DNA from: CAVQFD01 sp963724695
GTDB taxonomy: Bacteria; Acidobacteriota; Vicinamibacteria; Vicinamibacterales; CAVVIG01
Reading direction: 5' to 3'
NCBI GenBank assembly: GCA_963724695.1
Contig: CAVRVW010000011.1
Location: forward strand, 558,001-622,000
Length of the DNA stretch: 64,000 nucleotides
In this document: positions 1 to 9,988 of the stretch, in pieces
Layout of the letters: each line of letters opens with the position of its first letter
Numbering within the stretch: the stretch's first letter is position 1
Made by a program: the position numbers and the translations under genes
Notes under the pieces: model-generated
Told to the model about the DNA's origin: nothing
Database searches by the model: none
Seen by the model: the letters and a program-made list of their open reading frames with translations, nothing else

Positions 1-98
1 TGCGCATAGCCTGCAATTGTAGCAACGCAGGCGGCGCGTGCTGACCGTTCGTCCCGCGATCCCGTCGACTCGTCCCGCCTCCCGGTGCCGGTCCTCCT

Positions 99-126
99 GA
101 TCCCCGATCCCCGATTCCCTGTTCCC
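99..126. repeat. Heptamer array (4 units) just 3' of a stop codon
   Basis: Four consecutive 7-base units are seen on the plus strand: GATCCCC, GATCCCC, GATTCCC, TGTTCCC. The array begins 5 bases beyond the stop codon of the minus-strand gene that ends at 131. Read in the sense of that gene the first unit is GGGAACA, the same unit that fills the array at 32535-32618. Positions 1-98 hold no gene that I can support. Confidence 0.75.
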
Positions 127-130
127 AGCC

Positions 131-553
131 CTATTCCTCCCGATACACCCACGCGCCCGCGATCGACGCGAGCACCGATTCGACGTAGCCCCAGGCCGCG
201 CCGATGGCCAGCACCCGTCCCGGGAAAACCCCCATGATCGCGTCGGCGGTGATCGGATACATGTAGGCGAAGAACCATGCGGCGGATCCGGCGAGCACCG
301 CGGTCGGCACGCCTGGGCCAAACCGCGTGCGAATTGCGGCATAGAGCCAGACGATGGCGATGCCCAGGGAGAAGGCCATGACGACGAACGATCCGATGGC
401 GTCGTTCCCGACCGGCGGCAGGTTGCGCGCCACCAGAGCGGCTTCCATGTCGGCGCCGAGGACGACCATGTTGAGGATCGTCTCGCCGATGTTGATCACG
501 AGACCGGCGAGCAACCCGCCGAGCAGGACGCGCGTCAGATTGATCTTGCCCAT
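131..553 (-). CDS. Small integral membrane protein, unknown function
   Basis: A 140-aa protein starting MGKINLTRVLLGG. About four hydrophobic segments are visible (roughly residues 7-29, 45-68, 80-100 and 108-135), so it should be an inner-membrane protein. The ATG at 551-553 is chosen because an upstream in-frame extension would run through the CCGCCCTGC repeat and give a low-complexity Gly-Arg-Ala stretch, which is not believable protein. It lies downstream of a DUF3617-type gene on the same strand, 71 bases away, and may be co-transcribed with it. I do not recognise a family with certainty, although the layout resembles DUF1761-like or uncharacterised membrane proteins. No catalytic motif is visible. 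Confidence 0.7.
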   Translation of the reverse strand: MGKINLTRVLLGGLLAGLVINIGETILNMVVLGADMEAALVARNLPPVGNDAIGSFVVMAFSLGIAIVWLYAAIRTRFGPGVPTAVLAGSAAWFFAYMYPITADAIMGVFPGRVLAIGAAWGYVESVLASIAGAWVYREE

Positions 554-573
554 GTGAGCTCTCGTTCTTCTGG

Positions 574-609
574 CCGCCCTGCCCGCCCTGCCTGCCCTGC
601 CTGCCCTGC
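574..609. repeat. Nonamer array (4 units) 3' of a stop codon
   Basis: Four 9-base units: CCGCCCTGC twice, then CTGCCCTGC twice. It lies 15 bases beyond the stop of the minus-strand gene at 625. Read with that gene the unit is GCAGGGCGG, which also occurs in sense in the array at 60299-60386. So two distant arrays share a unit and its orientation relative to the upstream gene. Confidence 0.75.
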
Positions 610-624
610 CAGACCCGCCCGCAC

Positions 625-1059
625 CTACTTCGCGCAGTCGCCGAGCCGCTTGGCGTCGTACTTCATCGTCATCGTCTGCGGCTGGCCGCCCCGGCTCATG
701 GTCATCTTCATGGCGCCCGTGTAGGTGTCGGCGCCATAGACGATCTCGCCGCTGCCCGTCATCGGGGTCTGGCCGCCGCAGGTCATCAGCCAGGTGGCCT
801 TCTTGTCGACCAGCTTGTAGTCGGTGACCTTGCAATCAGGGTTGTTGCCGCGCCCGCGGCCCTGCGGCATCATCCGCTGCGGATCCTTGGCGTCCTCCTC
901 GGTGAGGCACTGGGTGACCTTCATCGGCGGCATGCCCTGCGGCATCCCCTCCATCGCCATCTCCATCGTGAGCTCCCAGTTGCCGGCGCGCGGCTGCGCG
1001 AAGACCGACGCGGTCACGAGCGCGAGCGCGCCCACTGTCAGGATGTTGACGAGTCTCAT
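625..1059 (-). CDS. DUF3617-type exported protein
   Basis: A 144-aa protein with an N-terminal signal peptide (MRLVNILTVGALALVTASVFA, cut after the Ala-Gln region near residue 22). The mature part opens with the GNWELTMEM strand typical of DUF3617 and has Cys residues near 50, 75, 94 and 142 that could form two disulfides in the periplasm. The central Met-rich stretch (MAMEGMPQGMPPMK) is conspicuous and could be flexible or metal-binding, but that is inference. Function is unknown for the family. It is the only gene on the minus strand between purK and the small membrane protein. Confidence 0.75.
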   Translation of the reverse strand: MRLVNILTVGALALVTASVFAQPRAGNWELTMEMAMEGMPQGMPPMKVTQCLTEEDAKDPQRMMPQGRGRGNNPDCKVTDYKLVDKKATWLMTCGGQTPMTGSGEIVYGADTYTGAMKMTMSRGGQPQTMTMKYDAKRLGDCAK

Positions 1060-1089
1060 TGTGAAGGCCTCCCTGAGCCTGGCTTGATT

Positions 1090-2234
1090 CTACAGGCGGC
1101 TGCGAGCCGCGAGCACCTTTGTGCGCGCCTCGTCGGCCGACGAGCCGAGCACCGTCAGGTGTCCCATCTTCCGCCCCGGACGCGCCTGCGCCTTCCCGTA
1201 CAGGTGCAGCTTGACGTTCCGGTCAGGCCAGCGCCGCCGCCCAGTCCGGCTCGCCGTTCGTCCACAGATCGCCGAGCAGGTTGGCCATGGCCGCCGGCTG
1301 CAGCAGGTCCGGGCGACCCGAGCGGCAGGCCGCAGATCGCGCGGAGCTGCTGCTCGAACTGGCTCGTGCGGCAGGCGTCGAACGTCAGGTGCCCGGAGTT
1401 GTGCGGACGCGGCGCGAGCTCGTTGATGAGCAGCCGTCCGTCGCGCGCCACGAAGAACTCGATGCAGAGGATGCCGATGTAGTCGAGCGCTTCCATCACG
1501 GCGCGGGTCACCTCCACGGCCTCGCGCCGCGAGACGCCGCGGACACGTCGACGGCGCCACCGAGACGTCGAGGATGTGGTGGCGGTGCACGTTCTCGATC
1601 GGGCCGAAGGACGAGAACGCCCCGTCCACACCTCGCGCGCCGACGACCGAGATCTCGCGCTCGAGATCGATGAACGCTTCGAGGATCGCCTCCTGTCGCC
1701 CAAGCGTCTCCCACGCGCGCAGCGGGTCGTCGCCCGGCGTCGAGGCGCGACCTGGCCCTTGCCGTCGTAGCCGAACGCGGCCGTCTTCAGCACCGCGGGC
1801 CGGCCGACGGCCGCAACGGCCGCCGCGAGATCGGCCTCGGATCGCGACCGGCGCAAACGGCGTCACCGGCAGGCCGCGCTCGGCCAGAAACGTCTTCTCG
1901 CGGAGGCGATGCTGCGCGATCGAACAGCGCGCGACCGTTCGGACGGACGAGCGCGTGCTCCTCGGCCGCGGCAGCGGCCGCGGCCGAGACGTTCTCGAAC
2001 TCGAACGTGACGACGTCGACGCCGCGCGCGAACTCGCGGATCCGATCGAGATCGTCGTACGACGCCTCGATCTCGACGTCGGCGATCTGGCCGGTCGGGC
2101 GTGTCGTGTTCGGGCGCGAGCGTGTGCACGCGGTATCCGAGGCGGCGCGCGGCCATCGCGAACATGCGGCCCAGCTGGCCGCCGCCGAGCACGCCGATCG
2201 TCGAGCCTGGGAGGATGGGCCGGGAACCGCTCAC
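1090..2234 (-). CDS. purK: N5-carboxyaminoimidazole ribonucleotide synthase (frameshifted in this sequence)
   Basis: PurK makes N5-CAIR from AIR, ATP and bicarbonate in de novo purine synthesis. The family can be read across several frames: the N-terminal nucleotide-binding loop IGVLGGGQLGRM, the ATP-grasp segment AVLKTAAFGYDGKGQV, the catalytic stretch INELAPRPHNSGHLT, and a C-terminal KLHLYGKAQARPGRKMGH ending at 1090. At least four single-base shifts break it, with no nonsense changes in the correct phases. The GTG at 2232-2234 overlaps the likely purE stop (2231-2233) as GTGA, a typical translationally coupled purE-purK pair. Since this is a housekeeping enzyme with intact motifs, I infer sequencing errors rather than a pseudogene. 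Confidence 0.85.
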
Positions 2235-2730
2235 GAGAGCTCGGCTCGCGTCGACCGACGCGGCCATCTCGTCGCGGTAGGCCTGCAGCTTCGCGCGCGA
2301 GGGCCGGGCGCGACGTCGCCAGAATGGCGACCGCCAGCAGGCCCGCGTTGACGCGCCCGCCGCGCCGATCGCGACCGTGGCGACGGGCACGCCCTTCGGC
2401 ATCTGCACGATGGACAGCAGCGAATCGAGCCCGTTGAGCGCGGCGCTCTGGACCGGCACGCCGATCACCGGCAGGACCGTGTGCGCCGCGACCATGCCCG
2501 GCAGGTGCGCGGCGCCGCCGGCGCCCGCGATGATCACCTCGAGGCCGCGCTCCGCCGCCGGCGCCGCGTAGTCGGCCATCCACGCCGGCGTCCGGTGCGC
2601 CGACACGACGCGGCATTCGTGCGGCGACGCCGAAGCCGGTGAGGATCTCGTCGGCGTGCCGCATCGTTTCCCAGTCCGACTGGCTGCCCATGATCACGCC
2701 GACGAGCGGGCTCGCGTCGGTCATGCGCAT
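2231..2730 (-). CDS. purE: N5-CAIR mutase, class I PurE (frameshifted in this sequence)
   Basis: PurE converts N5-CAIR to CAIR, directly after PurK. The hallmark start VGVIMGSQSDWETM gives the GSxSD substrate loop near residue 15. The next block, in another phase, holds HLPGMVAAHTVLPVIGVP and then SLLSIVQMPKGVPVATVAIG, both diagnostic of class I PurE, followed by NAGLLAVAILA. Length, about 166 codons, fits the family. At least two single-base shifts interrupt it. Start codons at 2730 and 2724 are both possible (MRMTDASP or MTDASP). It is divergent from the M16 protease gene starting at 2762, with only 31 bases between them. Confidence 0.87.
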
Positions 2731-2761
2731 ATTTCATCAAGCCGGGGGTAGAATCCGTAGC

Positions 2762-4152
2762 ATGTTGCAAACGAGCCGCGCGCCGGCGCTCGTCCTCGCA
2801 CTGCTGATGGCCCTTGCGGCATCTCCGCGCGCGCAGTCGCCTGCCGCGCCAGCGCCGGCGGCCGCGCTCGACGTGCCCTACACGCAGCTTCACGCTGCCG
2901 AACGGCCTGCACGTCATCCTGCACGAGGATCACAGCGTGCCGATCGTCAGCGTCAACGTCTGGTACCACGTCGGATCCGCGCGCGAGAGGACCGGCCGCA
3001 CCGGCTTCGCGCACCTGTTCGAGCACCTGATGTTCATGGGCTCGGGCCACGTCAAGCCGGGCGAGTTCGACAGCTGGCTCGAAGGCGCCGGCGGCACGAA
3101 CAACGGCTCGACCGCGAACGACCGCACCAACTACTGGATCAACGTCCCGTCGAACGCGCTCGAGCTCGCGCTTGTTCCTCGAGTCCGATCGCATGGGGTA
3201 CCTGCTCGACACGATGACGCCGCAGACCGTCGACGCGCAGCGCGACGTCGTCAAGAACGAGCGGCGGCAGAGCGTCGAGAACCGCCCGTACGGGATGGCC
3301 GACGTCGTCCTCGACGAGATGCTGTATCCGGAGGGCCACCCGTACCACTGGCCGGTCATCGGCTACATGGACGACCTCACCGCCGCCAGCTACGACGACG
3401 TCGTCGGCTTCTTCAAGAGCTACTACGCGCCGTCCAACGCGAGCCTGGTCGTCGCCGGCGACATCGACCCGGCCGACGACCAGGCGCCTCGTCGAGAAAT
3501 GGTTCGGCGACGTCAAGGCCGGGCACGGCGGCGCAGCCGATGTCGATCCCCGGCGTGAGCGCTGACCGGCGTGCAGAAGAAGACGATCACCGATCGCGTG
3601 CAGCTGCCGCGCGCTGTACCTCGCGTGGCTGACGCCGCCGCATCTACGCGCCCGGCGACGCCGCGCTCGACGTCGTCGCCGACGATCCTCGCGGGCGGCA
3701 AGAACTCGCGGCTCTACAAGCGGCTCGTCTACGACATGCAGATCGCGCAGAGCGTGCAGCGCCTATCAGGGGTCGCAGGCGCTGTCGTCGGCGTTCGTCG
3801 ATCGAAGCGACGCCGCGGCCGGGACACACCGTCGAGGAGATTCAGAAGGTGATCGACGAGGAGATCGCGACGCTTCAGCAGCGAAGGCGCCGACGCGAGC
3901 GCGAGCTGCAGCGGGCGCTCAACCAGATCGAGGCGTCGTTCTACAACGCGCATGGAACGGGTCGGCGGCTTCGGCGGCAAGGCCGATCAGCTGAACGGCT
4001 ACTACGCGGAGACCGGCGAACCCGACTGGTTCAACGAGGACCTGGCGCGCTACCGCGCGCTCTCGCCGTCTGACGTCCGCGCCGCCGCCGAGCGCTTTCT
4101 TCCCGCTGATCGCCGCGTCGAGCTGACGGTCGTGCCCGAGGCTCAACGATGA
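2762..4152 (+). CDS. M16 zinc protease, catalytic subunit (frameshifted in this sequence)
   Basis: Insulinase/pitrilysin-family peptidase, probably periplasmic. A signal peptide (MLQTSRAPALVLALLMALAASPRAQ) is followed, in other phases, by the inverted zinc motif HLFEHLMFMG (HxxEH, about residue 80) with the downstream glutamate region VVKNERRQSVENRPYG, the SYYAPSNASLVVAGDID block and the C-terminal domain. At least four single-base shifts are needed, at about 2890, 3173, 3487 and beyond. The TGA at 4150-4152 overlaps the ATG of the next gene as ATGA. The pairing of an active and an inactive M16 gene is common in bacteria, and the two products are expected to form a heterodimer. Confidence 0.82.
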
Positions 4153-5598
4153 CGCAGATGCCGCCGCGGTCGTCGCGTTCGTCGGTCGCCGTCTTCGCCG
4201 TCGCCCTGGCGGCTCAGGCGCCCGATCGCCGGAAGCCTCCGGCCATCGGGCCAGGCGCCGACGCTCAAGCTGCCGGCGATCCAGAAGCGGCAGCTCTCGA
4301 ACGGCCTGCCGGTGTGGATCGTCGAGCTGCACGAGGTGCCGGTCGCGCAGGTCAACCTCGTGGTTCTGGGCGGCAGCGCGGACGATCCGGCGGGCCAGTA
4401 CGGCATCGCCAGCCTCACGGCCTCGATGCTCACCGAAGGGCGCCGGCAGTCGCGATCGCGCTCGACATCGCTGACGCCATCGACTTCCTCGGCGCCGAAC
4501 CTCGACGAGCAGCGCCGGCATCGACGCGACCGACGATCCGGCTGCAGGTGCCCGTCGCGCGTCTCGCGGACGCTCTCCCGATCATGGCGGACGTGGCGCT
4601 GCGTCCCACGTTCCCGCCCGAGGAGCTGGAGCGGCTGCGGCAGCAGCGCCTGGTGAGCCTGCTCCAGGCGCGCGACGACCCGGCGTCGGTCGCCGCACTG
4701 GCGTTCTCGCGTGTCCTCTACGGCGCCTCGCACCGCTTTGGCATGGCGGCGATGGGCACCGCGGCCACGCATGAAAGCGTTCACTGCCGGACGATCTCCG
4801 GGCGTTCTACAACGTCACGTACCGGCCCGAGCGTGCGGCGCTGCTCGTGATCGGCGACGTCACGCTCGATCGCGTCCATGCCGCTGCTCGAGGCCGAGCT
4901 TCGGGAGCTGGACGCGCGACCGGCCTGCGGCGCCGCGGGTCACGCTCTCCACGCCGCCGCCGCCCGCCGCGCGCACGGTGTATCTCGTCGACAAGCCCGG
5001 CGCGCCGCAGTCGCAGATCCGCATCGGACGGGTCGGCGTGCCGCGGTCGACGCCCGACTTCTTCCCGCTCCAGGTGATGAACACCATTCTCGGCGGCTCG
5101 TTCACCTCGCGGCTGAACCTGAACCTGCGCGAGAAGCACGGCTACAGCCTACGGCGCGGCGTCGGTCTTCGACATGCGGGTCGCGCCCGGCCCGTTCTAC
5201 GCCGACGGCGGGCGTGCAGACCGACAAGACGTCGGAGTCGCTGACCGAGTTCTTCAACGAGCTGAACGGCATCCTGCAGCCGGTGCCGGACGACGAGCTG
5301 ACGCGCGCGAAGAACTACGTCGCGCTCCGGTTTCCGAGCGGGTTCGAGACCACCGGCGACATCTCCCGCCGCCTCGAGGACGCGCTCGTCTACAACCTCG
5401 CGCGACGACTACTTCGCGAAGTACATCCCGGCCATCCAGGCCGTGACCGCCGCCGACGTCCAGCGCGTCGCCCGCGCCTACATCCAGCCCGATCGCGTGG
5501 CGGTCGTCGTCGTCGGCGACCGCAAGGTGATCGAACCGGGCATCAAGGCGCTCAATCTGGGGCCGATCACGATCATGAGCGTCGACGAGATCTTCTGA
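4149..5598 (+). CDS. M16-family non-catalytic subunit (frameshifted in this sequence)
   Basis: Second M16 protein, coupled to the first by an ATGA overlap. It follows the same fold (QLSNGLPVWIVELHEVPV opening, then an SRLNLNLREKHGYS block about 325 residues in, as expected for the C-terminal substrate-binding half) and ends VVGDRKVIEPGIKAL. Where the partner has HLFEHLMFMG this one reads YGIASLTASMLTEG, so the zinc ligands and catalytic Glu are absent. That fits the known inactive partner of bacterial M16 heterodimers, such as the beta-type subunit. A hydrophobic N-terminus suggests export. At least four single-base shifts occur in this copy. Confidence 0.8.
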
Positions 5599-5609
5599 AA
5601 CGGACTTCC

Positions 5610-6427
5610 ATGAACAGAATCCCTGCGCTCCTCGCCGCCGGCGTCCTTGTGGCTTCCCCCGCGTTCGCGCAGCTCGTCGAGCCGAACCAGGTCGGCCTCC
5701 GGATGGGGCACGTGCACCTCGTCGTCAAGGACGTCGACGCGCACAAGCAGTTCTGGGTCGGCATCATGGGCGGCACGCTCGTCACGAACGGACCGCTGGA
5801 GCTCATTCAGTTTCCCGGCGTGTACATCATGCTGCGACGGACCGAGGCGGCGCTCGAGCCGCCCGCCGGAGCCATCGTCAACCACTTCGGCTTCATCGTG
5901 AAGGACATGCCGGCGGCGCTCGCGAAGTGGAAGGCCGCGAACCTCAAGATCGAGCCGACCGAGAATCCGAACGAGGTGTACCTGCACGCGCCGGACGGCA
6001 TCCGTCTCGAGGTGTACGGCGAGCCGGCCGCTGCCCACACCGGTGAGCATGAACCACATTCACTACAACGCCCCGGACATTCCGGCCATCAAGACGTGGT
6101 ACGTGAAGGCGTTCGGCGCCAACCCGGGCCGGCGCCCGTGCATCGCCTGCCTGTCGAGGCCGGCCATGATTGAAGCCGGCGATCTGCCGGGCGTGAACCT
6201 GTCGTTTTCGGGAACGCGGAACCCGGTCGGTCCGACCAAGGGACGCTCGCTCGATCACATCGGGTTCGACGTGACGAACCTCGAGGAGTTCGTCAAGACG
6301 CTCGAGGCCAGGGGGATCAAGATCGACGCGCCCGATCCGGCAGGTGCCGAACAGCAAGGTGAAGGTGGCCTTTCTGAGCGATCCGTGGGGCACCTACATC
6401 GAGCTGACCGAAGGGCTCGCGCCCTGA
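5610..6427 (+). CDS. Two-domain VOC (glyoxalase/extradiol dioxygenase fold) protein, exported
   Basis: Signal peptide MNRIPALLAAGVLVASPAFAQ, then a first VOC module (MGHVHLVVKDVDAHKQFW, HFGFIVKDMPAALAKW, DGIRLEVYGE) and a second (NHIHYNAPDIPAIKTWYV, DHIGFDVTNLEEFVKTLE, DPWGTYIELTEG). Paired VOC modules form one metal-binding site; the candidate ligands are the His in the first strand of each module and the Glu in the last strand (LEVY, IELT). Substrate is unknown. Two one-base insertions (about 6040 and 6343) split the reading frame. It starts 11 bases after the M16 gene ends and is probably in the same transcription unit. Confidence 0.78.
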
Positions 6428-6439
6428 CGATGTGGATCG

Positions 6440-6467
6440 GAGAACTGAGAACAGGGAACCGGGAACC
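6440..6467. repeat. Heptamer array (4 units) 3' of a stop codon
   Basis: Units GAGAACT, GAGAACA, GGGAACC, GGGAACC start 12 bases after the VOC gene stop. Degenerate copies continue to about 6510. The GAGAACA/GGGAAC core is the same, in the same sense to the upstream gene, as in the arrays at 99-126 and 32535-32618. Confidence 0.7.
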
Positions 6468-6517
6468 GCTGCGAACAGCTGCGAACCAGGGACCGAGCAC
6501 CGGGAACCGCGAGGGCC

Positions 6518-6640
6518 TCAGTACAGATTGCTGAGCGCCCAGAGCAGCAGAATGACGACGGCCTCCAGCACGAGGACGCCGACGTAGTGGCGTGTCATGG
6601 CCTTCGGCGGGGGCTCGTAGGTGTCGTGGATGTCGGCCAT
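6518..6640 (-). CDS. 40-aa single-pass membrane microprotein
   Basis: MADIHDTYEPPPKAMTRHYV followed by a hydrophobic run of about 20 residues that ends ...LLWALSNLY. The polar N-terminus (about 18 residues) and one C-terminal membrane helix suggest a tail-anchored small protein. It begins 13 bases after the argH stop on the same strand. Function unknown. I call it because the start, composition and clean transmembrane segment look protein-like, not because I recognise a family. Confidence 0.5.
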   Translation of the reverse strand: MADIHDTYEPPPKAMTRHYVGVLVLEAVVILLLWALSNLY

Positions 6641-6653
6641 GCGGACCTGCTGA

Positions 6654-8109
6654 CTATAACTCGCGGGACCGGGCGAGCAGCTGACGGTCGGCATCGGCGA
6701 GCGCGCTGACGGCAGCGGCGGTCCACCGCTCGTCCGCGCGGAGCGCGTCCAGCGATTGCGCGGCGGCTCGCGCCGTCTCGACGGGCGCCGGGCCCTCCGT
6801 GAGTCCGGCGGACCTCGACGAACCGCCGCGGGCTGAGCACCGCCTTCAGCCCGTCTTCTGAATAGCGAATCGGCTCCGGCGCCACGTCGGTCGATGCCTC
6901 GAGCAGCAGTTCGGCCATTGGGCGGCCCTTCTTCTCCGCGGCCAGCGCGACGAGGCGGGCGGCCACGGTGTGCGCGGTCTTGAACGGCAGCCCGTGGTCC
7001 CGCACCAGCGTGTCCGCCAGCTCGGTCAGCGTCGTCCAGCCTGCGCCCGCGCGGGCCTCGAGCTTGACGCGGTCGAACTCCGCCGTCTTCATCGCGGCCG
7101 CGACGAGGGTGACGACGCGCGTGGCATCGCGGAACATCGCGAACACGAGCGGCTGCAAATCGTCCTCGGTGTCGACGATGTCGCCGAAGGGCGTGTTGTG
7201 GATGGTGAGGAGGATGGCCTGCGTCTGACCCAGCGCCTTGCTGCCGATGGCGCGCGCGTGCTCGAGCGCGACGGGGTTCCGCTTCTGCGGCATGATGCTG
7301 CTCGACTGCACGAACCCGTCGCCCAGCCTGAGATAGTCGAACTCCGCGGTGGACCATTGGAGCAGATCCTGCACGACGCGGCCGAGGCCGGCCAGCAGCA
7401 CGCCGGCCGCCGCGACGCTCTCGAGCAGGTAGTCGGCCGTGGCGATGCTGCCGTAGGTGTTGCCCGTCGGACCGGAAAAGCCGAGCAGAGCTGCGGTGAG
7501 ATGCCGGTCGATGGGAAATCCCGTGCCCGTGATGGCGCAGGCGCCCAGCGGGCAGTGGTTGGTCCGCTCGTACGCACGCTGCAGGCGGCTGGCGTCGCGC
7601 TCCAGTTGTTCGATCACAGCAAGGAGGTAATGAGCGACCGTAGTCGGCTGCGCGCGCTGGGTGTGGGTGTGCACGGCGAAGACCGTTTCGCGGTGGCCAT
7701 CGACAAGCTCGAGCAGCGACTCGCGCAGCTCGAGGCTCGCCGACAGGAGCGCCAGGATCAATTCCCGCTGCCGCATCCGGTACATCGTCATGTCGATGTC
7801 GTTGCGGCTGCGGGCCGTGTGGAGCCGGCCGGCGACCTCTTCGCCGCACGCCTGCGCGAGAAGGCCCTCGACGTAGAAGAACAGATCCTCGCAGGTCCCG
7901 TCGTAGGACGCGCAGCGCACATCGGGCTGCGAGACTCCGTCGAGCGCCTGGCGCAGCACCCGGGCGTCCGGTGGTGAGACAATGCCGCGGTCGGCCAGCA
8001 TCACCAGATGGGCGTAATGAATGGACATCAGCGGCGCGAGGAAGAGCTTCTTGGCGTCCTCGAAGTTCTCGTTGAGGACCGAGCTCACGTACTCGGGCGC
8101 GAACCGCAT
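6654..8109 (-). CDS. argH: Argininosuccinate lyase (one frameshift near the 3' end)
   Basis: ArgH cleaves argininosuccinate to arginine and fumarate. Family signatures are clear: HTARSRNDIDMTMYRM (the SRND loop), VHTHTQRAQPTTVAHYLL with the catalytic His, and the fumarase/lyase signature SSSIMPQKRNPVALEHAR carrying the catalytic Ser. The start MRFAPEYVSSVLNENF at 8109 is the first Met consistent with the family. After the FVEVRRTHGGP stretch (about 6805) a one-base shift is needed; the corrected C-terminus ends ...ADADRQLLARSREL at the TAG at 6654-6656. About 485 aa, slightly longer than most ArgH. It is divergent from the FAD oxidase gene with only 23 bases between starts. Confidence 0.88.
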
Positions 8110-8132
8110 GTCGGGAGCAGTGTAGCGCAGCC

Positions 8133-9767
8133 GTGACGTCCTGGACGCTGCGCGCGCGCGCGCCTCACATCGACGGCGGTGAACCCGAAAGCCACCGGGA
8201 TCGGCCCGCCATTTCACGAGATCCCGACGTCCTTGCGGCTTTTGTCGAAGACGCCGCGCACTTCCCCGGCGGGCACGCCGCGGGCGTGGCCACGCCCGAG
8301 ACGGAAGTGGACATCGCGCGCCTGCTGAAGGCAACGTCCGGGAGCGTGCTGGTGGTCGGCGCGCAGTCGTCTCTGACCGGCGGCGCCACACCGAGCGGAG
8401 ACCTCGTGATCAGCACGAGAAAGCTGACCGGCATCGAGCATCTCGCGGGGGATCGCGTCCGTGCGCAGGCCGGCGTCCCGCTTTCCGTTCTCGAAGACAC
8501 GCTGGCGCGGTCAGGCCTGTCCTATCCCCCGGTGCCGACCTTTACGGGCGCGTTCGTCGGCGGCGTGGTGGCCACGAATGCTGCGGGTGCGGCGACGTTC
8601 AAGCACGGCGCCACCCGGGACTGGGTCGAAGCGCTGACGGTCGTGCTTCCGGACGGCGATGTCCTGGACATCGAGCGTGGCGCGACACGGGCACACGCGG
8701 ACGGGTACTTCGACCTGGTGCTGTCGCGCGGCGCCGTTCGTCTGCATGTGCCGACCTACCGGATGCCGTCGCTGGCGAAGCTCTCGGCCGGCTACTTCGC
8801 GGCGCCGGGCATGGACCTGATCGATCTCTTCATTGGCGCCGAAGGCACGCTCGGCGTCGTCTCGTCTGCCACCCTGCGCGTCCTGTCCCGGCGTCCGGCG
8901 CAGTGTCTGGCACTCGTGCCGTGCACGGACGGCCCGGCTGCGCTCGCCCTCGTGGGCGAGCTGCGCCGGCACGCACGGCAGGCCTGGGCATCGGGCGATC
9001 CTCGGGGCCTGGATGTCTCGGCCATCGAGCACATGGATCGGCGCTCGCTGCAGATCGTGCGGGAGGATCGGCCGCACGGCGTGCAGCTGCCAGCGTCGTT
9101 CGACAGCGCGGAGCTCGCGCTGCTCGTCACGCTCGATCTGCCGTCCGACGCGAGCACCGCCGATGCGTTCGACCAGATCGGACGCGCGCTCGACGGCGAT
9201 GCGCCGGATACGCCGCTCGTGCGGCTGTGCCGGCTCCTTGCGGCCACGCCTGGCGTCGAACTCGATGCCGTCCAGCTGGCGGCGCCAGGCGACGAGAGCC
9301 GGGCGGCGCAGTTGCTCGCGATTCGGGAGGCGGTGCCGACCGCCGTGAACCATCGCGTGGCGCGCGCGAAGCAGTTGGACGAGCGCATCGAGAAAATCGC
9401 CGGCGACCTGATCGTGCCCTTCGAGCGGTTCGACGCGCTCGTGGCGCGGTGTCACCAGGAAGCCGATCGGCGGGGCCTCGACCTGGCGATCTGGGGCCAT
9501 GTGTCCGACGGCAACATCCACCCGAACGTCGTGCCGCGGTCGTTCGCCGATGTGCAGGACGGCAAGGAGGCCGTGCTCGCGATGGGCCAGGCCGCCATCG
9601 AGCTCGGAGGCGCGCCTCTCGCCGAGCACGGCGTCGGGCGGAATCCCGTCAAGCAGCAGCTCCTGCGGCTGCTCTACGGCGACGAGGGGATCGAGCAAAT
9701 GCGCCGCGTGAAGCGGGCGATCGATCCCGATTGGAAGCTCGCGCCTGGCGTGCTGTTCCAACGCTGA
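8133..9767 (+). CDS. FAD-linked oxidase, GlcD / D-lactate dehydrogenase family
   Basis: A 544-aa flavoprotein predicted to oxidise a 2-hydroxy acid. The FAD-binding PCMH domain covers about residues 45-225 (VVGAQSSLTGGATPSG for pyrophosphate binding, FVGGVVATNAAGAATFKHGA, and the IGAEGTLGVVSSATLRVL segment). The C-terminal FAD-oxidase domain carries the conserved HVSDGNIHPNV metal/substrate motif near residue 456 and AEHGVGRNP near 495. No N-terminal signal or Fe-S motif is seen, so it is not a full LldEFG/GlcF-type fusion. The GTG at 8133 gives the longest frame; a start that close to divergent argH leaves little promoter space, so a later start is possible. No frameshift is present. Confidence 0.83.
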   Translation: MTSWTLRARAPHIDGGEPESHRDRPAISRDPDVLAAFVEDAAHFPGGHAAGVATPETEVDIARLLKATSGSVLVVGAQSSLTGGATPSGDLVISTRKLTGIEHLAGDRVRAQAGVPLSVLEDTLARSGLSYPPVPTFTGAFVGGVVATNAAGAATFKHGATRDWVEALTVVLPDGDVLDIERGATRAHADGYFDLVLSRGAVRLHVPTYRMPSLAKLSAGYFAAPGMDLIDLFIGAEGTLGVVSSATLRVLSRRPAQCLALVPCTDGPAALALVGELRRHARQAWASGDPRGLDVSAIEHMDRRSLQIVREDRPHGVQLPASFDSAELALLVTLDLPSDASTADAFDQIGRALDGDAPDTPLVRLCRLLAATPGVELDAVQLAAPGDESRAAQLLAIREAVPTAVNHRVARAKQLDERIEKIAGDLIVPFERFDALVARCHQEADRRGLDLAIWGHVSDGNIHPNVVPRSFADVQDGKEAVLAMGQAAIELGGAPLAEHGVGRNPVKQQLLRLLYGDEGIEQMRRVKRAIDPDWKLAPGVLFQR

Positions 9768-9988
9768 CAGGCATGTTTGGTCTTCTGATACTGCTCGCGG
9801 GGCCCCACCCCCGCTCGCGACCCACGCTGCAACAGTCTGTCCACTCGGCCTGCGAGCGTAGACTCTCGGCCTCAGGGTGTCCCGAGCGCCGACTGACCCC
9901 CCGCTCGCGTCGTCGACGCTGCACTTATGATGTCACGCTCGGCCGCGAGCGTAGAGCTGCGTCGGCCTCGGGTGTCCTCAGCTGGACA

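Noticed and set aside
574..835. N-terminal extension of the first membrane protein through the CCGCCCTGC repeat
   Set aside because: It would encode repeated Gly-Arg-Ala and overlap the DUF3617-type gene; the Met at 553 starts a normal membrane protein.
1090..2730. purEK as pseudogenes or a fused PurE-PurK protein
   Set aside because: All motifs are intact, shifts are single bases with no nonsense changes, and a GTGA stop-start overlap separates the two genes.
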